From Ornithinimicrobium flavum (GTDB lineage Bacteria > Actinomycetota > Actinomycetes > Actinomycetales > Dermatophilaceae): a stretch of DNA of 64,000 nucleotides. The notes under the pieces are model-generated. The model made no database searches. It was not told the DNA's origin and saw nothing but the letters and a program-made list of their open reading frames with translations. Positions 9,430 through 17,739 of the stretch are shown piece by piece (position 1 is the first letter of the stretch; every line of letters starts with the position of its first letter). Location: the NCBI RefSeq assembly GCF_004526345.1, contig NZ_CP038213.1:1488001-1552000 (forward strand). The letters run 5' to 3'. A program made the translations under genes and the position numbers.

Positions 9430-10941
9430 CTACGGCGCTAACCCGGGACGGGCCGAAGACCAGCCTCCGGGGTACGCCTCAGGAGGCGCAGCACCGGTCT
9501 CGTCATGGCCGGGCTCCCCGCCCAGGGCACGTCGCGTCATACGGTTGCGAGAGTCCAGCAGTTCATCCAGCCCCGCCTTCAGGTCCTCGTCCAAGATGGT
9601 GGGCGCCACCTGGTCGGGGTCGCGCTCGAGAGAGACGAGCGCCGCCCTGCGCAGGAGCTCCTTGGCGAAGGAGGCCGTCGTCCCCTCGGAGCGCTCGACC
9701 GCCGAGTCGAGCGCAGCGTCGCTCACCTCCCAGCCCAGCTCCGCCCGGTAGAGATGGAGCAGCGCGCGTCGTGCGCCCGCGTCGGGCAGCTCCATCTCGA
9801 CCGCCTGGTCGATGCGCCCGGGGCGGGTGGTGAGAGCCTGCTCGAGCAGGTCGGCGCGATTGGTCGTGAGCACGAAGACGACGTCGGCCTCGGCGGCGAG
9901 GCCATCCATCTGGTTCATCAGCTCGAACAGCATCGGCTGCGCCTCGTGCGCCAGGTGCCGGTCCATGGCGATCAGGTCGACGTCCTCGACCACGACCATC
10001 GCCGGCTGCAGGTTGCGGGCGATGGCGCACGCCTCGCCCACGAACCGGACAGCGGGTCCGCTGATCAGCAGCACGGTGGTGTCGGGCAGCAGGCCCATCA
10101 GGTGCCGGATCGTGTGGGTCTTGCCGGTGCCGGGCGGGCCGTAGAGCAGGATGCCCCGTCGCAGGTGCTGCCCGCCGGCCCGCAAGGCGTCCCGGTGCTC
10201 GGCGACCGTGAGCACCTGACGCCGGATCTGGGCGAGCACCTCCTCGGGCAGGACCAGGTGCTCGCGCGGCACGTGCGGCCGGGTCTGGAAGGTCAGCAGG
10301 CTCGCGCCACGCTCCTGCCCGAAGATGTCGTCACCGAAGCTCACCACCCGGCCGCGAAAGACGTTCCGCTCGATCACCAGCTCGCGCAAACGCCCGGCGA
10401 CGGCCTCGGCGCGCGTGGTGTCCGCGCACACGACCTGCACGTGGACGCGCCGGTCCATCATCTCGCCCGACCGCACGAGCATCGCCAGACGGGTCCCGTC
10501 AGGCTCGGTCACCAGCAGGACTCCCGTGTGGATGCACCGCAGAGTCTCCCCGTCCGGTCCGCTGGGCAGGTTCACGGTCGCCAGCCCACCCAGCCGCACG
10601 GGCATGAAGTCGGGCCCGAGGTGCAGAAGCTCGCTGAGCCCGAACTCCATGTGCTGGAAGCCCGCCAGCCCCATCACCTCGGCATGGCGTCCGGGCTCCG
10701 CCAGCCAGGCGTCCAGCGCCCGTTGCACGTTGACGTGGTCGTAGATGGGCCAGCTGTCGTCCACCACCGGCGCATCGTCGAGGCGGCCCAGGAACGACCG
10801 GAGCCGCCGCGCGACGTTGGGCTGCTCGTCCGCCCTGGCGGCCTTGACGGTGAGACGGACCGCCCGGTCGACGAGCCGGCGCAGGTCGCGAAGCTCAGGT
10901 GCCGGGTGCTCGTCGTCGGTCCGCTCGTCCGTGAGGGTCAT
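9430..10941 (-). CDS. AAA+ ATPase
   Basis: A 503-residue protein starting MTLTDERTDDEHPAPELRDL. The C-terminal half is an AAA+ module: Walker A GPPGTGKTH (about residue 268), Walker B VVVEDVDLI (about 325), sensor-1 region LTTNRADLLEQAL (about 362), arginine-finger type TRPGRIDQ (about 375), then the helical lid. The N-terminal 240 residues form a family-specific domain without recognisable motifs and no transmembrane segment, and there is no zinc protease domain, so it is not FtsH. Such ATPases remodel or unfold partner proteins; the partner is unknown. It is transcribed convergently with the small gene at 9054 and alone. Confidence 0.85.
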   Translation of the reverse strand: MTLTDERTDDEHPAPELRDLRRLVDRAVRLTVKAARADEQPNVARRLRSFLGRLDDAPVVDDSWPIYDHVNVQRALDAWLAEPGRHAEVMGLAGFQHMEFGLSELLHLGPDFMPVRLGGLATVNLPSGPDGETLRCIHTGVLLVTEPDGTRLAMLVRSGEMMDRRVHVQVVCADTTRAEAVAGRLRELVIERNVFRGRVVSFGDDIFGQERGASLLTFQTRPHVPREHLVLPEEVLAQIRRQVLTVAEHRDALRAGGQHLRRGILLYGPPGTGKTHTIRHLMGLLPDTTVLLISGPAVRFVGEACAIARNLQPAMVVVEDVDLIAMDRHLAHEAQPMLFELMNQMDGLAAEADVVFVLTTNRADLLEQALTTRPGRIDQAVEMELPDAGARRALLHLYRAELGWEVSDAALDSAVERSEGTTASFAKELLRRAALVSLERDPDQVAPTILDEDLKAGLDELLDSRNRMTRRALGGEPGHDETGAAPPEAYPGGWSSARPGLAP

Positions 10942-10964
10942 GCCCTGAGTGAACCAGAGGTGGG

Positions 10965-11503
10965 CCCGGTCGAGTATGCAGAGCGGGGGCATGGTGAGTC
11001 GATCCTCACCATCCACGGGTCGCAGGGCGGGTGGGACCAGGGTCTCGTGGCGGGTGAGTTCCTGCGCGTCAAGGGCGTCCGGATCATCGCTCCGAGCAGG
11101 CCGGGATATCTCGGCACACCGCTCTCGAGCCGGGCGGACGTTCGCGCAGCAGGGGTATGCGCTGGCGGCACGGGACTTCCCCGTCCAGGAGGTGCTCTGG
11201 CTGCTGCGGCACGCCACGAGGCCGACACTCACCGCGCTGTTGCTCGCCCGGCGGCGTCCGGGACTGAAGAACGACTTCACCGGTTCCGGCACTCCCGCAC
11301 CGCTGGAGCGCATCACGTGCCCGACTCTGATCGTCCACGGCCGCCGGGACAAGGTCGTGCCACCGGCCCACGCCGAGTATGCCCACGCGCACATCACCGG
11401 TTCCGAGCTCGACTGGATGGACGGCTCGCACCTCGCCTTTCCCCTTGAGGCTGCCGATACCGCACCGGCATACGTCGCCAACTGGCTGCGCGACACCGGG
11501 TGA
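10965..11503 (+). pseudogene. Alpha/beta hydrolase remnant lacking its catalytic core
   Basis: The N-terminal strand and oxyanion region (RGHGESILTIHGSQGGWDQG, then IIAPSRPGYLGTPLSS) read in one frame to about 11130. The sequence then jumps to another frame with the C-terminal cap and acid/histidine part (CPTLIVHGRRDKVVPPAHAE, DGSHLAF). The roughly 100 residues between, including the nucleophile elbow GxSxG, are absent. An internal deletion plus frame change explains this. It is a pseudogene of a lipase/esterase-type hydrolase. Confidence 0.65.
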
Positions 11504-11850
11504 CCCCGTGGGCGAGACCTGTGCGACATACCGGCGTCGCCTCAGGATGTCGCCGTCTCGTCGGCAGCGTTCCAGAACGCGGCGAGAGCCCACGTCTCTG
11601 GACGACACTCATGCGCCCACCGCCGTGACCCCTCGGGTGCTCGCATCGTCGAGCGCGGCGTTCACGCCAAGAGCGGCGATGCCGCGACCTGGAGCTTGCT
11701 CGCCGACCCGGGAACCGAGCGAGGTCACTCTCGTCGGTTGGTCGCACAGGAGGCTGACTTCAGGACGAAGCCTGGGTAGCACTGTCAGGCATGCCCGTGA
11801 GGACTCGTAGCGTCACGTTCTTCATAGAGGCTAGGCTCCCAACATCGCAG
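11504..11850. other. Intergenic region without a recognisable gene
   Basis: About 350 bp between the hydrolase remnant and the permease. Reading frames here show no family resemblance or good start signals. The right end carries a possible -10 box (TAGGCT, 11832-11837) for the downstream permease. Confidence 0.4.
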
Positions 11851-11865
11851 TTGACGCAAGGTCAA
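11851..11865. promoter_or_regulatory. Inverted repeat TTGAC-N5-GTCAA upstream of the permease
   Basis: A perfect 5-bp dyad with a 5-bp spacer lies 14 bases before the ATG at 11880. It sits at or just after the expected transcription start, where a repressor would block initiation. The binding protein is unknown. Confidence 0.4.
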
Positions 11866-11879
11866 GAGAAAGGGGTGCG

Positions 11880-13196
11880 ATGGCAACGACGCCGAAGGAC
11901 ACCGCCGAGCCCAGCGCTCCACTGGTTGCCCGGCACCTGCGTGTCCCGTTCATCCTGCTCATCCTCTGTTTCGCAGCGTGGGGTATGGCTGCCAACCTCA
12001 CCGACATCCTCGTCGGCGTGTTCCGCGGCATCTTCGACATGTCGAACTTCCAGGCCTCGCTGGTCCAGTTCGCCTACTACGGCGCCTATTTCCTGCTGGC
12101 GGTCCCGGCCGCGTTCATCAACGCCCGTTACGGCTTCAAGGCCGGTGTCCTGGTGGGGCTGGGGCTGGCGGCCGTGGGTGGTTTCCTCTTCATTCCGGCC
12201 AGCAACCTGCTCGCCTACGAGATGTTCCTGCTGGCGCTCTTCGTGCTCGCGGCGGGTCTGTCCATCCTGGAGACCTCCGCCAACCCCTTCGTCATCGGCA
12301 TGGGCGAGGAGGCCAGTGCCACCCAGCGGCTCAACCTCGCGCAGTCCTTCAACCCGGTCGGTGCCAACGTCGGTGTGCTGATGGGCGCGATCCTCATCCT
12401 GCCGAACCTGACGCCGGAGGAGAGCAAGACCATCATGGGCGAGGACGAGCTCCTGGCCGCCACGGAGTCCGACCTGGCGTTGGTGCTGCAGCCCTACCTG
12501 GTGATCGCCGGGATCCTGGTGCTCATCTGGCTGCTCATCGCCTTCCGCAAGATGGAGCTGCCCAGCGCGCCGGCGCCGGTCGACCTGACCTCGGGCCGCG
12601 GTGGCACACTGGCCCGGTTGTGGGCCAACCGGCACTACCGCTACGGCGTGGTGGCACAGTTCTTCAACGTCGCGGCCCAGACGTCCACCTGGACCTTCAC
12701 CATCCTGTATGCCCAGGACGTCGCCGGAACCTCCCCCGGCGAGGCCGGCTGGTGGCTGCAGGCGAGCCTGGTCCTGTTCCTGATCTCACGCTTCGTGATG
12801 ACCTACCTGCTGGGGATCTTCCGGCCGGCCCTGCTGCTGCTGATCATGGCGGTCTTCGGCGTGATCTGTTGCCTGACCTCCATCTTCGTCCTCAACGTCG
12901 TCGGGTTGATCGCGGTGGTGGCCATCTCGGCCTCGCTGTCGCTGATGTTCCCGACCATCTACGGCCTCTCGCTGCAGGGGCTGGGCCCGGACGCCAAGTT
13001 CGGCTCGGCCGGTCTGGTCATGGCCATCCTCGGCGGTGCGCTGGTGCCGATGGTGCACGCGGCCGTGATGGATGCGGCCGGATCGGCGCTGGGGTACATC
13101 GTGCCGGGCATCTGCCTGGCGGTGGTCGCGGCATACGCCCTGTTCGCGTTGAAGAACACCCGTCCGGCGGTCGGCGCCGCGACGGATCAGGCCTGA
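11880..13196 (+). CDS. fucP: FucP-type sugar:proton symporter (MFS)
   Basis: A 438-residue major-facilitator protein with about twelve hydrophobic segments. It has the features of the L-fucose:H+ symporter family: an N-terminal LRVPFILLILCFAAWGMAAN, FAYYGAYFLLAVPAAFINAR in TM2-TM3, and ILETSANPFVIGMG in TM4-TM5, where LETSANP with the following GMGEEA is typical of FucP-like transporters. It should import fucose or a related sugar with protons. An AGAAAGGGG site precedes the ATG. A sugar-binding lipoprotein gene follows 15 bases later on the same strand, and a LysR regulator lies downstream. The substrate is inferred from the family only. Confidence 0.85.
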   Translation: MATTPKDTAEPSAPLVARHLRVPFILLILCFAAWGMAANLTDILVGVFRGIFDMSNFQASLVQFAYYGAYFLLAVPAAFINARYGFKAGVLVGLGLAAVGGFLFIPASNLLAYEMFLLALFVLAAGLSILETSANPFVIGMGEEASATQRLNLAQSFNPVGANVGVLMGAILILPNLTPEESKTIMGEDELLAATESDLALVLQPYLVIAGILVLIWLLIAFRKMELPSAPAPVDLTSGRGGTLARLWANRHYRYGVVAQFFNVAAQTSTWTFTILYAQDVAGTSPGEAGWWLQASLVLFLISRFVMTYLLGIFRPALLLLIMAVFGVICCLTSIFVLNVVGLIAVVAISASLSLMFPTIYGLSLQGLGPDAKFGSAGLVMAILGGALVPMVHAAVMDAAGSALGYIVPGICLAVVAAYALFALKNTRPAVGAATDQA

Positions 13197-13211
13197 AGGG
13201 TGGCGATCGGT

Positions 13212-14204
13212 ATGCGCACACGCACGTGGATCACGCTGGGCGCAGTGCTCTGCGGCCTCACCCTGGCGGGTTGTGCCGGTGAGGAGCAGGAGTCCGTGTC
13301 GGTGGGGCTGATCACCAAGCAGGAGGAGAACCCCTACTGGGTCTCGATGAAGGACGTCGCCCAGGAGACGGCCGATGACCTGGACGTCGAGCTGACCACG
13401 GCCACCGGTGCCAGCGACACCGACGTCACGTCACAGGAGGCTGCTCTCGCGGACATGGTCGCCGAGGGGGTGGACGGCATCCTGATCGCGCCGACGGATC
13501 CGGTCGCCCTGCTGCCGGCGATCCAGGAGGCACGCGACGCCGGGGTGCTGGTGATCGCGCTGGACACCCCGGTCGATCCGCCGGAGGCGGTGGACGCCTT
13601 CTTCGCCACGGACAACGAGGCAGCAGGCCGTTCGATCGGGGAGTATGCCGCTGCGAAGGCCGACGACCTCGGGCTGGATCCGCAGGTGGCTCTGCTCAAC
13701 CTGGCCGGAGACATCAGCTCCGGGGAGCTGCGACGCACGGGGTTCCTCGAGGGCTTCGGACTGACCGAGGACGATCCCGCGATCGTGGCGTCAGTCGACA
13801 CCCAGGGTGACCGGGACAACGCCGCGGTTGCGATGACCCAGGTGCTTTCTGAGCATCCGGACATCAACGTGGTCTACACGGTGAACGAGCCAGCCGCGCT
13901 CGGGGCCCTGGCAGCGCTCGAAGCTGCCGAGCTCGACCTGGACGAGGTCGTCCTGGTCTCGGTGGACGGAGGGTGCCGTGCGATGCGTGAGGCCGTGCGG
14001 CCCGGAGACATCGACGCTACCGCGACGCAGTATCCGCAGAACATGGCGCGAGAAGGTGTCCGGGCGATCGCGGCGGCGGTGCGCGACGGTGTGACGCCCA
14101 GCGGATTCCGGGACACGGGCAGCGAACTCGTCAGCGACAACCCGGTGGACGGGGTGGAGTCGCGGCGGGTGGAGTTCGGGATACGGACCTGCTGGGGCAG
14201 CTGA
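13212..14204 (+). CDS. Sugar ABC transporter substrate-binding lipoprotein (RbsB/periplasmic-binding type)
   Basis: A 330-residue secreted lipoprotein. The signal peptide ends in the lipobox LAGC (MRTRTWITLGAVLCGLTLAG), and the mature part has the pentose/hexose-binding fold: GLITKQEENPYWVSMKDVAQ, ADMVAEGVDGILIAPTDP, DTPVDPPEAVDAFFATDNEA, VDGGCRAMREAV. This is the ribose/fructose/inositol-binding class that feeds ABC importers. ATG 13212 is chosen over GTG 13200, which has no room for a ribosome-binding site. No permease or ATPase gene follows, and it is probably cotranscribed with the fucP-like gene. It could serve a transporter elsewhere or act as a sugar sensor. Confidence 0.83.
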   Translation: MRTRTWITLGAVLCGLTLAGCAGEEQESVSVGLITKQEENPYWVSMKDVAQETADDLDVELTTATGASDTDVTSQEAALADMVAEGVDGILIAPTDPVALLPAIQEARDAGVLVIALDTPVDPPEAVDAFFATDNEAAGRSIGEYAAAKADDLGLDPQVALLNLAGDISSGELRRTGFLEGFGLTEDDPAIVASVDTQGDRDNAAVAMTQVLSEHPDINVVYTVNEPAALGALAALEAAELDLDEVVLVSVDGGCRAMREAVRPGDIDATATQYPQNMAREGVRAIAAAVRDGVTPSGFRDTGSELVSDNPVDGVESRRVEFGIRTCWGS

Positions 14205-14253
14205 CCCGGGGGCCGGCCGGTCAAGCGGTGTTCAGTGCCGGTCGGTGGGGCAC

Positions 14254-14391
14254 TCAGCGCTCAGTGAGGCGGGAGGGCCAGTCGACGATGGTGACACCGC
14301 GGGTCGCCGGGAAGGCCATGGTGTCGCGGGGGGAGCCGGTCAGGAGGCGGTACATGAATGTGGCCATGTATCCAGGGTCGCTGGACACCAT
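14254..14391 (-). CDS. Short reading frame, possibly the 3' end of a lost gene
   Basis: A 45-residue frame, MVSSDPGYMATFMYRLLTGS followed by PRDTMAFPATRGVTIVDWPS, reads like the last part of a longer protein. No family is recognised and the upstream sequence does not extend it. It is opposite in orientation to the flanking genes. It may be a gene remnant. Confidence 0.25.
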   Translation of the reverse strand: MVSSDPGYMATFMYRLLTGSPRDTMAFPATRGVTIVDWPSRLTER

Positions 14392-14443
14392 CGATACGTC
14401 CAATGTCTCTTAGACAGGCGACGTATGCGTTAACGTTATAGGT

Positions 14444-15361
14444 ATGGAGACGGAGAGTCTGCGTTGGTTTCAGCTCGTGGCGGACGGTGTGACGGTGACC
14501 GAGGTGAGCCAGATCGAGGGCATCTCTCAGCCTGCGGTCTCCCGGGCCCTGAGCCGGCTCGAGTTGGACGTGGGGACCCCACTGCTCCGGCGTAAGGGCC
14601 GGGTGCTGCGGCTGACTCACGCCGGGGCCGCGTTCAAGCAGCACATCGACCCGGTGCTGCACCACCTTGATGACGGGATCGCGGCGGTGCAACAGATCCT
14701 GGACCCTGAGCGGGGCACGGTCACCATCGCCTTCCAGCCCTCTTTCGGCAGCTGGCTCGTCCCAGACCTGGTGAGCAGTTTCCACGCGGAGCACCCGCAC
14801 GTTCACCTCGACCTGCGCACGACGGCCGACGAGACGGTGCCGGACGTCGATCCGCGCAGCGACGTGGATGTCGAGCTCTCTACCTTGCGACCCCCGCCGG
14901 GCCCCGAGCACCCACGCTGGAGGGTCCTGGCCGTGGAGCCCCTGCGCCTGCTGGTCGGACCCGGCCACCGCCTCGAAGGCACCCACGAGGTCGCGCTGAG
15001 CCAGGTCGCCGATGAGCCGTTCGTCATGATCAAGCCGACCTCGCTGCTTCGCCGGCAGTCCGAACGATTGTGCGCCGAAGCTCATTTCGAGCCCAACGTC
15101 GCCTTCGTGGCCGACGACCTCCCCACCCTGCGGGGGTATGTCGCTGCCGGCCTGGGTGTGGCCATCGCACCGGCCCTGTGGGGTGGATCAGTGGCCGCCC
15201 CGGTGGCGGGTCTGCACGTCCTGGCGCTGACCGACCCGGGCGCGACCCGGGAGGTGGGACTGAGTTGGTCCCCTCAGCGGCGCATGCTGCCAGCGGCCGA
15301 ACTGTTCCGTGAGCACGTGCTGGCCCGGGCACGCGCCGGGAAGCTGCCCCGACCCGTCTGA
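14444..15361 (+). CDS. LysR-family transcriptional regulator
   Basis: A 305-residue LysR-type regulator. The N-terminal winged helix-turn-helix is clear (METESLRWFQLVADGVTVTE, then GISQPAVSRALSRLELDVGT), followed by the effector domain (GTVTIAFQPSFGSWLVPDLV, FVMIKPTSLLRRQ, YVAAGLGVAIAPAL). Members bind DNA as tetramers and respond to a small molecule. It lies 239 bases downstream of the binding-protein gene on the same strand; whether it controls fucP is not shown. A TAACGT -10-like box (14431-14436), seven bases before the ATG, suggests a leaderless transcript. Confidence 0.88.
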   Translation: METESLRWFQLVADGVTVTEVSQIEGISQPAVSRALSRLELDVGTPLLRRKGRVLRLTHAGAAFKQHIDPVLHHLDDGIAAVQQILDPERGTVTIAFQPSFGSWLVPDLVSSFHAEHPHVHLDLRTTADETVPDVDPRSDVDVELSTLRPPPGPEHPRWRVLAVEPLRLLVGPGHRLEGTHEVALSQVADEPFVMIKPTSLLRRQSERLCAEAHFEPNVAFVADDLPTLRGYVAAGLGVAIAPALWGGSVAAPVAGLHVLALTDPGATREVGLSWSPQRRMLPAAELFREHVLARARAGKLPRPV

Positions 15362-15560
15362 GGCGGACGACCAGCCCCGTTCCATCGAGCTGCGGGTGCT
15401 GGACCTTCAGTCCGGTGGTGTCAACCCATTCTGCTAGGTCACGCAGCCAGATTCGTTCCCGGTCGACCTCAAGTGGCTCGTCGAAGAGCGCACTCCGCAA
15501 GACAGCACTGACATGGACCGTCTCGGTCGACTGCTCCAGGGACCGCCCGGCGTCCCTGCC
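15362..15560 (-). other. Unassigned coding-like fragment next to the IS remnant
   Basis: The minus strand reads an uninterrupted stretch (RIWLRDLAEWVDTTGLKVQH, then DGTGLVV) that looks protein-like but has no start or recognised family. It joins directly to the IS21 remnant, so it may be the residue of a gene disrupted by that element. Confidence 0.25.
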
Positions 15561-15796
15561 GGGCTGCGGCGACGCCCAGGTGCGTCTTGCCGGCGCACGA
15601 CCGGGGCTGCTGATAGGTGTGCCGTAAGGCCTCGGCCGCGGTGACGTGGGCGGGGTCGGTCACGGTCATGCTCCGGGCCCACCGGCGCGGGTGCTCGGCC
15701 ACCAGCTACCGACCGAGTAGTCATTGGTGTCGACGCGCACGTAGTAGCCCCGGCTCAGGCGCACGTCTTCGCGCCAGCCCAGGTGCGCCCGCCGCC
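15560..15796 (-). mobile_element. IS21-family transposase (IstA/IstB) remnant
   Basis: Minus-strand frames carry the IstA C-terminal signature: SRGYYVRVDTNDYSV (about 15719-15790), a frame change with missing sequence, then VAEHPRRWARSMTVTDPAHV and AAEALRHTYQQP (about 15606-15707). It continues directly into GKTHLGVA, the Walker A region of the IstB helper ATPase. Real IS21 elements have the complete istB start in between, so internal sequence has been lost. No inverted ends are recognised. It is a non-functional relic. Confidence 0.6.
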
Positions 15797-15999
15797 GGCG
15801 GCAAGGACAGCATCGCGTCGGTGTCCGCCGCGAGCAGGCCCACGGGGGGCGGGCCTTGGCCCACCTCTTGGGGAGCATGAAGGACTTCAAGCTAAGGCGG
15901 GCCTCCACCGGGTGGCGCGACACCTTCCTCGACACCGAGGAGAATGGCTGAAACCCAGGACGGGCCGGGGAGACGGCCGCGGACGACGACGGAGGCGAG

Positions 16000-16623
16000 A
16001 TGCGGCATACCCCGCACTATCTGATGACCGACCCCGACGAGGTCCGCCGACTGATCCGGAACCATCCGTGGGCCACGATCGTCTCGCCGGCCAGCACCGG
16101 TCTGGTCGCGTCGCACTACCCGGTGATCCTCGACGAGAGCGCCGACGGCCCGGACATCACGATCCTCAGCCACTTCGGGCGACCGGACGACCGGCTGCAC
16201 GAGCTCGGGCGGCACGAGATCCTGGTCATCGTCCAGGGGCCGCACGACTACATCTCGCCCAGCTGGTACGCCCCGGGCGACCTCGTCGCGACCTGGAACC
16301 ACGTCACCGCACACCTCTACGGGACGCCCGAGATCCTCGACGAGGAGGAGAACTACGCGGCGCTCTCCCTGCTGACCGACCACTTCGAGCGCGACCGGCC
16401 CGGCGGGCGCTCGCTCACGGAGGACGAGGCGGCCACTCGGCGGGAGGCCAGGGGTGCGGTGAGCTTCCGGATGCGGGTCGACCGGTTCGACGCCCGCGCC
16501 AAGCTCAGCCAGAACAAGACCCCGGAGGTCGTCGACAACGTCATCGTCCATGTGGGGGAGCACAACCCCGGTCTCGCCGAGGAGATGCGGCGCGTCCGGG
16601 AGGCTTCACGCGGGGGGCGCTGA
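16000..16623 (+). CDS. PaiB-like FMN-binding negative regulator, copy 2
   Basis: A 207-residue protein of the PaiB family, related to FMN-binding split-barrel proteins; Bacillus PaiB represses sporulation and protease genes. It starts MRHTPHYLMTDPDEVRRLIR six bases after GGAGG. Typical family segments are HPWATIVSP, LVASHYPVILDE, GPHDYISPSWYA, VPTWN/VATWNHVTAHLYG and FRMRVDRFDARAKLSQNK. It is intact, unlike copy 1 at 6655, and shares an upstream block with it. Copy 3 at 38319 has diverged slightly. No paiA acetyltransferase neighbour is present. A duplicated palindromic 20-mer follows the stop codon. Confidence 0.87.
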   Translation: MRHTPHYLMTDPDEVRRLIRNHPWATIVSPASTGLVASHYPVILDESADGPDITILSHFGRPDDRLHELGRHEILVIVQGPHDYISPSWYAPGDLVATWNHVTAHLYGTPEILDEEENYAALSLLTDHFERDRPGGRSLTEDEAATRREARGAVSFRMRVDRFDARAKLSQNKTPEVVDNVIVHVGEHNPGLAEEMRRVREASRGGR

Positions 16624-16628
16624 GCCCG

Positions 16629-16668
16629 CGCGAGCGACTCGAGTCGGTCGCGAGCGACTCGAGTCGGT
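16629..16668. repeat. Tandem 20-bp repeat, each unit palindromic
   Basis: Two exact copies of a 20-mer, 16629-16648 and 16649-16668. Each contains the perfect 12-bp palindrome CGACTCGAGTCG. It lies just after the PaiB copy 2 stop codon and may act in termination or as a binding site. Confidence 0.8.
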
Positions 16669-16703
16669 CCTGACGCGCTCGTCCTGACATGGAGAGGCGG
16701 GCG

Positions 16704-16745
16704 TCAGAGGCGGACGACGCGCGTCGCGCGGTCGCGGAGGGGTCC
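16704..16745 (-). pseudogene. Displaced 3' end of a nucleoside-kinase gene
   Basis: The minus strand encodes PLRDRATRVVRL and a stop. The intact kinase at 17065-17739 ends ALRDGATRVVRL and a stop. The nucleotide match is imperfect, so this is a diverged second copy of the gene's 3' end, separated from it by the hairpin repeat and a vapC stub. Confidence 0.5.
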
Positions 16746-16931
16746 AAGAGGAAATATCGCGGATCGTCGATCAACAAGCCTGATCGACGATCCGCGATAT
16801 TCGTCTGCTGACGGGTGTTCCCCTGCAGCCTCAGAGGAGGGACCCACCGGCGCACGGCAGCGTCCCGCAGATCTCGTCACGCGGAAGTCGCGCACGTCCC
16901 CGACTGTCGCGTGACGAGGATCACGGGACGC
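16739..16931. repeat. 193-bp two-hairpin repeat, copy A
   Basis: About 90% identical to copy B at 27131-27324 and in the same orientation. Hairpin 1 has two perfect 21-bp arms (16753-16773 and 16781-16801) around the loop ACAAGCC. Its arms are AT-rich at the outer end and contain GATCGTCGATC, itself a palindrome. Hairpin 2 (about 16859-16931) pairs GCGTCCCG with CGGGACGC and TCGTCACGCG with CGCGTGACGA around a short inner stem. Both structures are retained in copy B. It is not a simple terminator: there is no T tract and it is far too long. A mobile palindromic element or structured RNA is possible. Confidence 0.85.
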
Positions 16932-16940
16932 GCGGGGAGC

Positions 16941-17063
16941 GGGCATCGTGCGCGCCTGAACCTCGGCGACACGTTCGCCTACGCGCTGCACCGGGTCACC
17001 GGTGAGCCGATGCTCTTCACGGGCGGAGACTTCGCAGCGGCGGGTGTGGAACGGGCCAGGTGA
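16941..17063 (+). pseudogene. VapC-type PIN toxin, 3' fragment only
   Basis: A 40-residue fragment reads RARLNLGDTFAYALHRVTGE then PMLFTGGDFAAAG, the final catalytic part of VapC toxins (LGDxFAYALA...PLLFxGxDF), and ends with TGA. The first 90 or so residues and any antitoxin gene are absent; the hairpin repeat lies immediately upstream. It is a toxin-antitoxin relic. Confidence 0.65.
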
Positions 17064-17064
17064 C

Positions 17065-17739
17065 TCACAGCCGCACGACGCGCGTCGCTCCATCCCTGAG
17101 GGCCTCTATCGCGACCGCGTTGTCGTGGTCCGGCCCGGACGCCCGCTCGTGCGCCCGCGCAGGGTCCTCGCCGTGCCGGACGTGCCGCTCGACCAGCCGC
17201 GACTCACGCACCGCCGGGTCGAGGTCGAGGAACCACACCTCGTCCAGGGCAGCGCAGGCCCGCGGCCACGCGCCGGTGCGGGCGAGCAGGTAGTTGCCCT
17301 CGGTGACCACGAGCGGCACAGACGGAGAGATGGGCAGGGCTGAGCCGATCGAGGTCTCGAGGTCGCGGTCGTAGCGCGGGGCGTAGACGACCTCGTCCGC
17401 CGCCTGGGAGCGCAGGCGGGTGAGGAGAGCGGCATACCCGGCGTCGTCGAAGGTGTCGATGGCGCCCTTGCGGCCGCGGGCCCCGCGGGCGTGCAGGATC
17501 GCGTCGTCGAGGTGGAAGCCGTCCATCGGCGCCAGCGCGACCAGCTCGGGCCCCAGCTCGTCGGCCAGGGCCGCGGCGACCGTCGACTTGCCGGCGCCGG
17601 GCGCCCCGGTCAGCCCGAGGATGGTGCGTCCGGGGCGCGCTGCGAGGCGGCGGGCGTCCTCGACCAGCGTGGCGAGCGTGTCCGGAGGTGGCTCGAGGGC
17701 TGCGGCGGGACCGGCAGCGTCCTCAGGAGGAGACGTCAC
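17065..17739 (-). CDS. Nucleoside/sugar kinase of the uridine-kinase-like P-loop family
   Basis: A 224-residue P-loop kinase. Walker A is GLTGAPGAGKSTVAAAL (about residues 41-57), followed by LAPMDGFHLDD (substrate side) and VVTEGNYLL, then a lid with ERHVRHGEDPARAHER. This matches the family that includes uridine kinase, pantothenate kinase and YggC/FrcK-like sugar kinases. The GTG start overlaps the xylulokinase stop (GTGA), so it is the last gene of the polyol operon, and a sugar substrate is more likely than uridine. A diverged copy of its last 12 codons lies at 16704-16745. Confidence 0.8.
   Translation of the reverse strand: MTSPPEDAAGPAAALEPPPDTLATLVEDARRLAARPGRTILGLTGAPGAGKSTVAAALADELGPELVALAPMDGFHLDDAILHARGARGRKGAIDTFDDAGYAALLTRLRSQAADEVVYAPRYDRDLETSIGSALPISPSVPLVVTEGNYLLARTGAWPRACAALDEVWFLDLDPAVRESRLVERHVRHGEDPARAHERASGPDHDNAVAIEALRDGATRVVRL

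Noticed and set aside
16739-16931. Hairpin repeat as a simple rho-independent terminator
   Set aside because: It has no T tract, contains two structured parts and recurs with 90% identity in another context.
16541-17093. Minus-strand frames covering the hairpin repeat
   Set aside because: The translated sequence is only the repeat read through (LIDDPRYFL) without family resemblance or a start signal.
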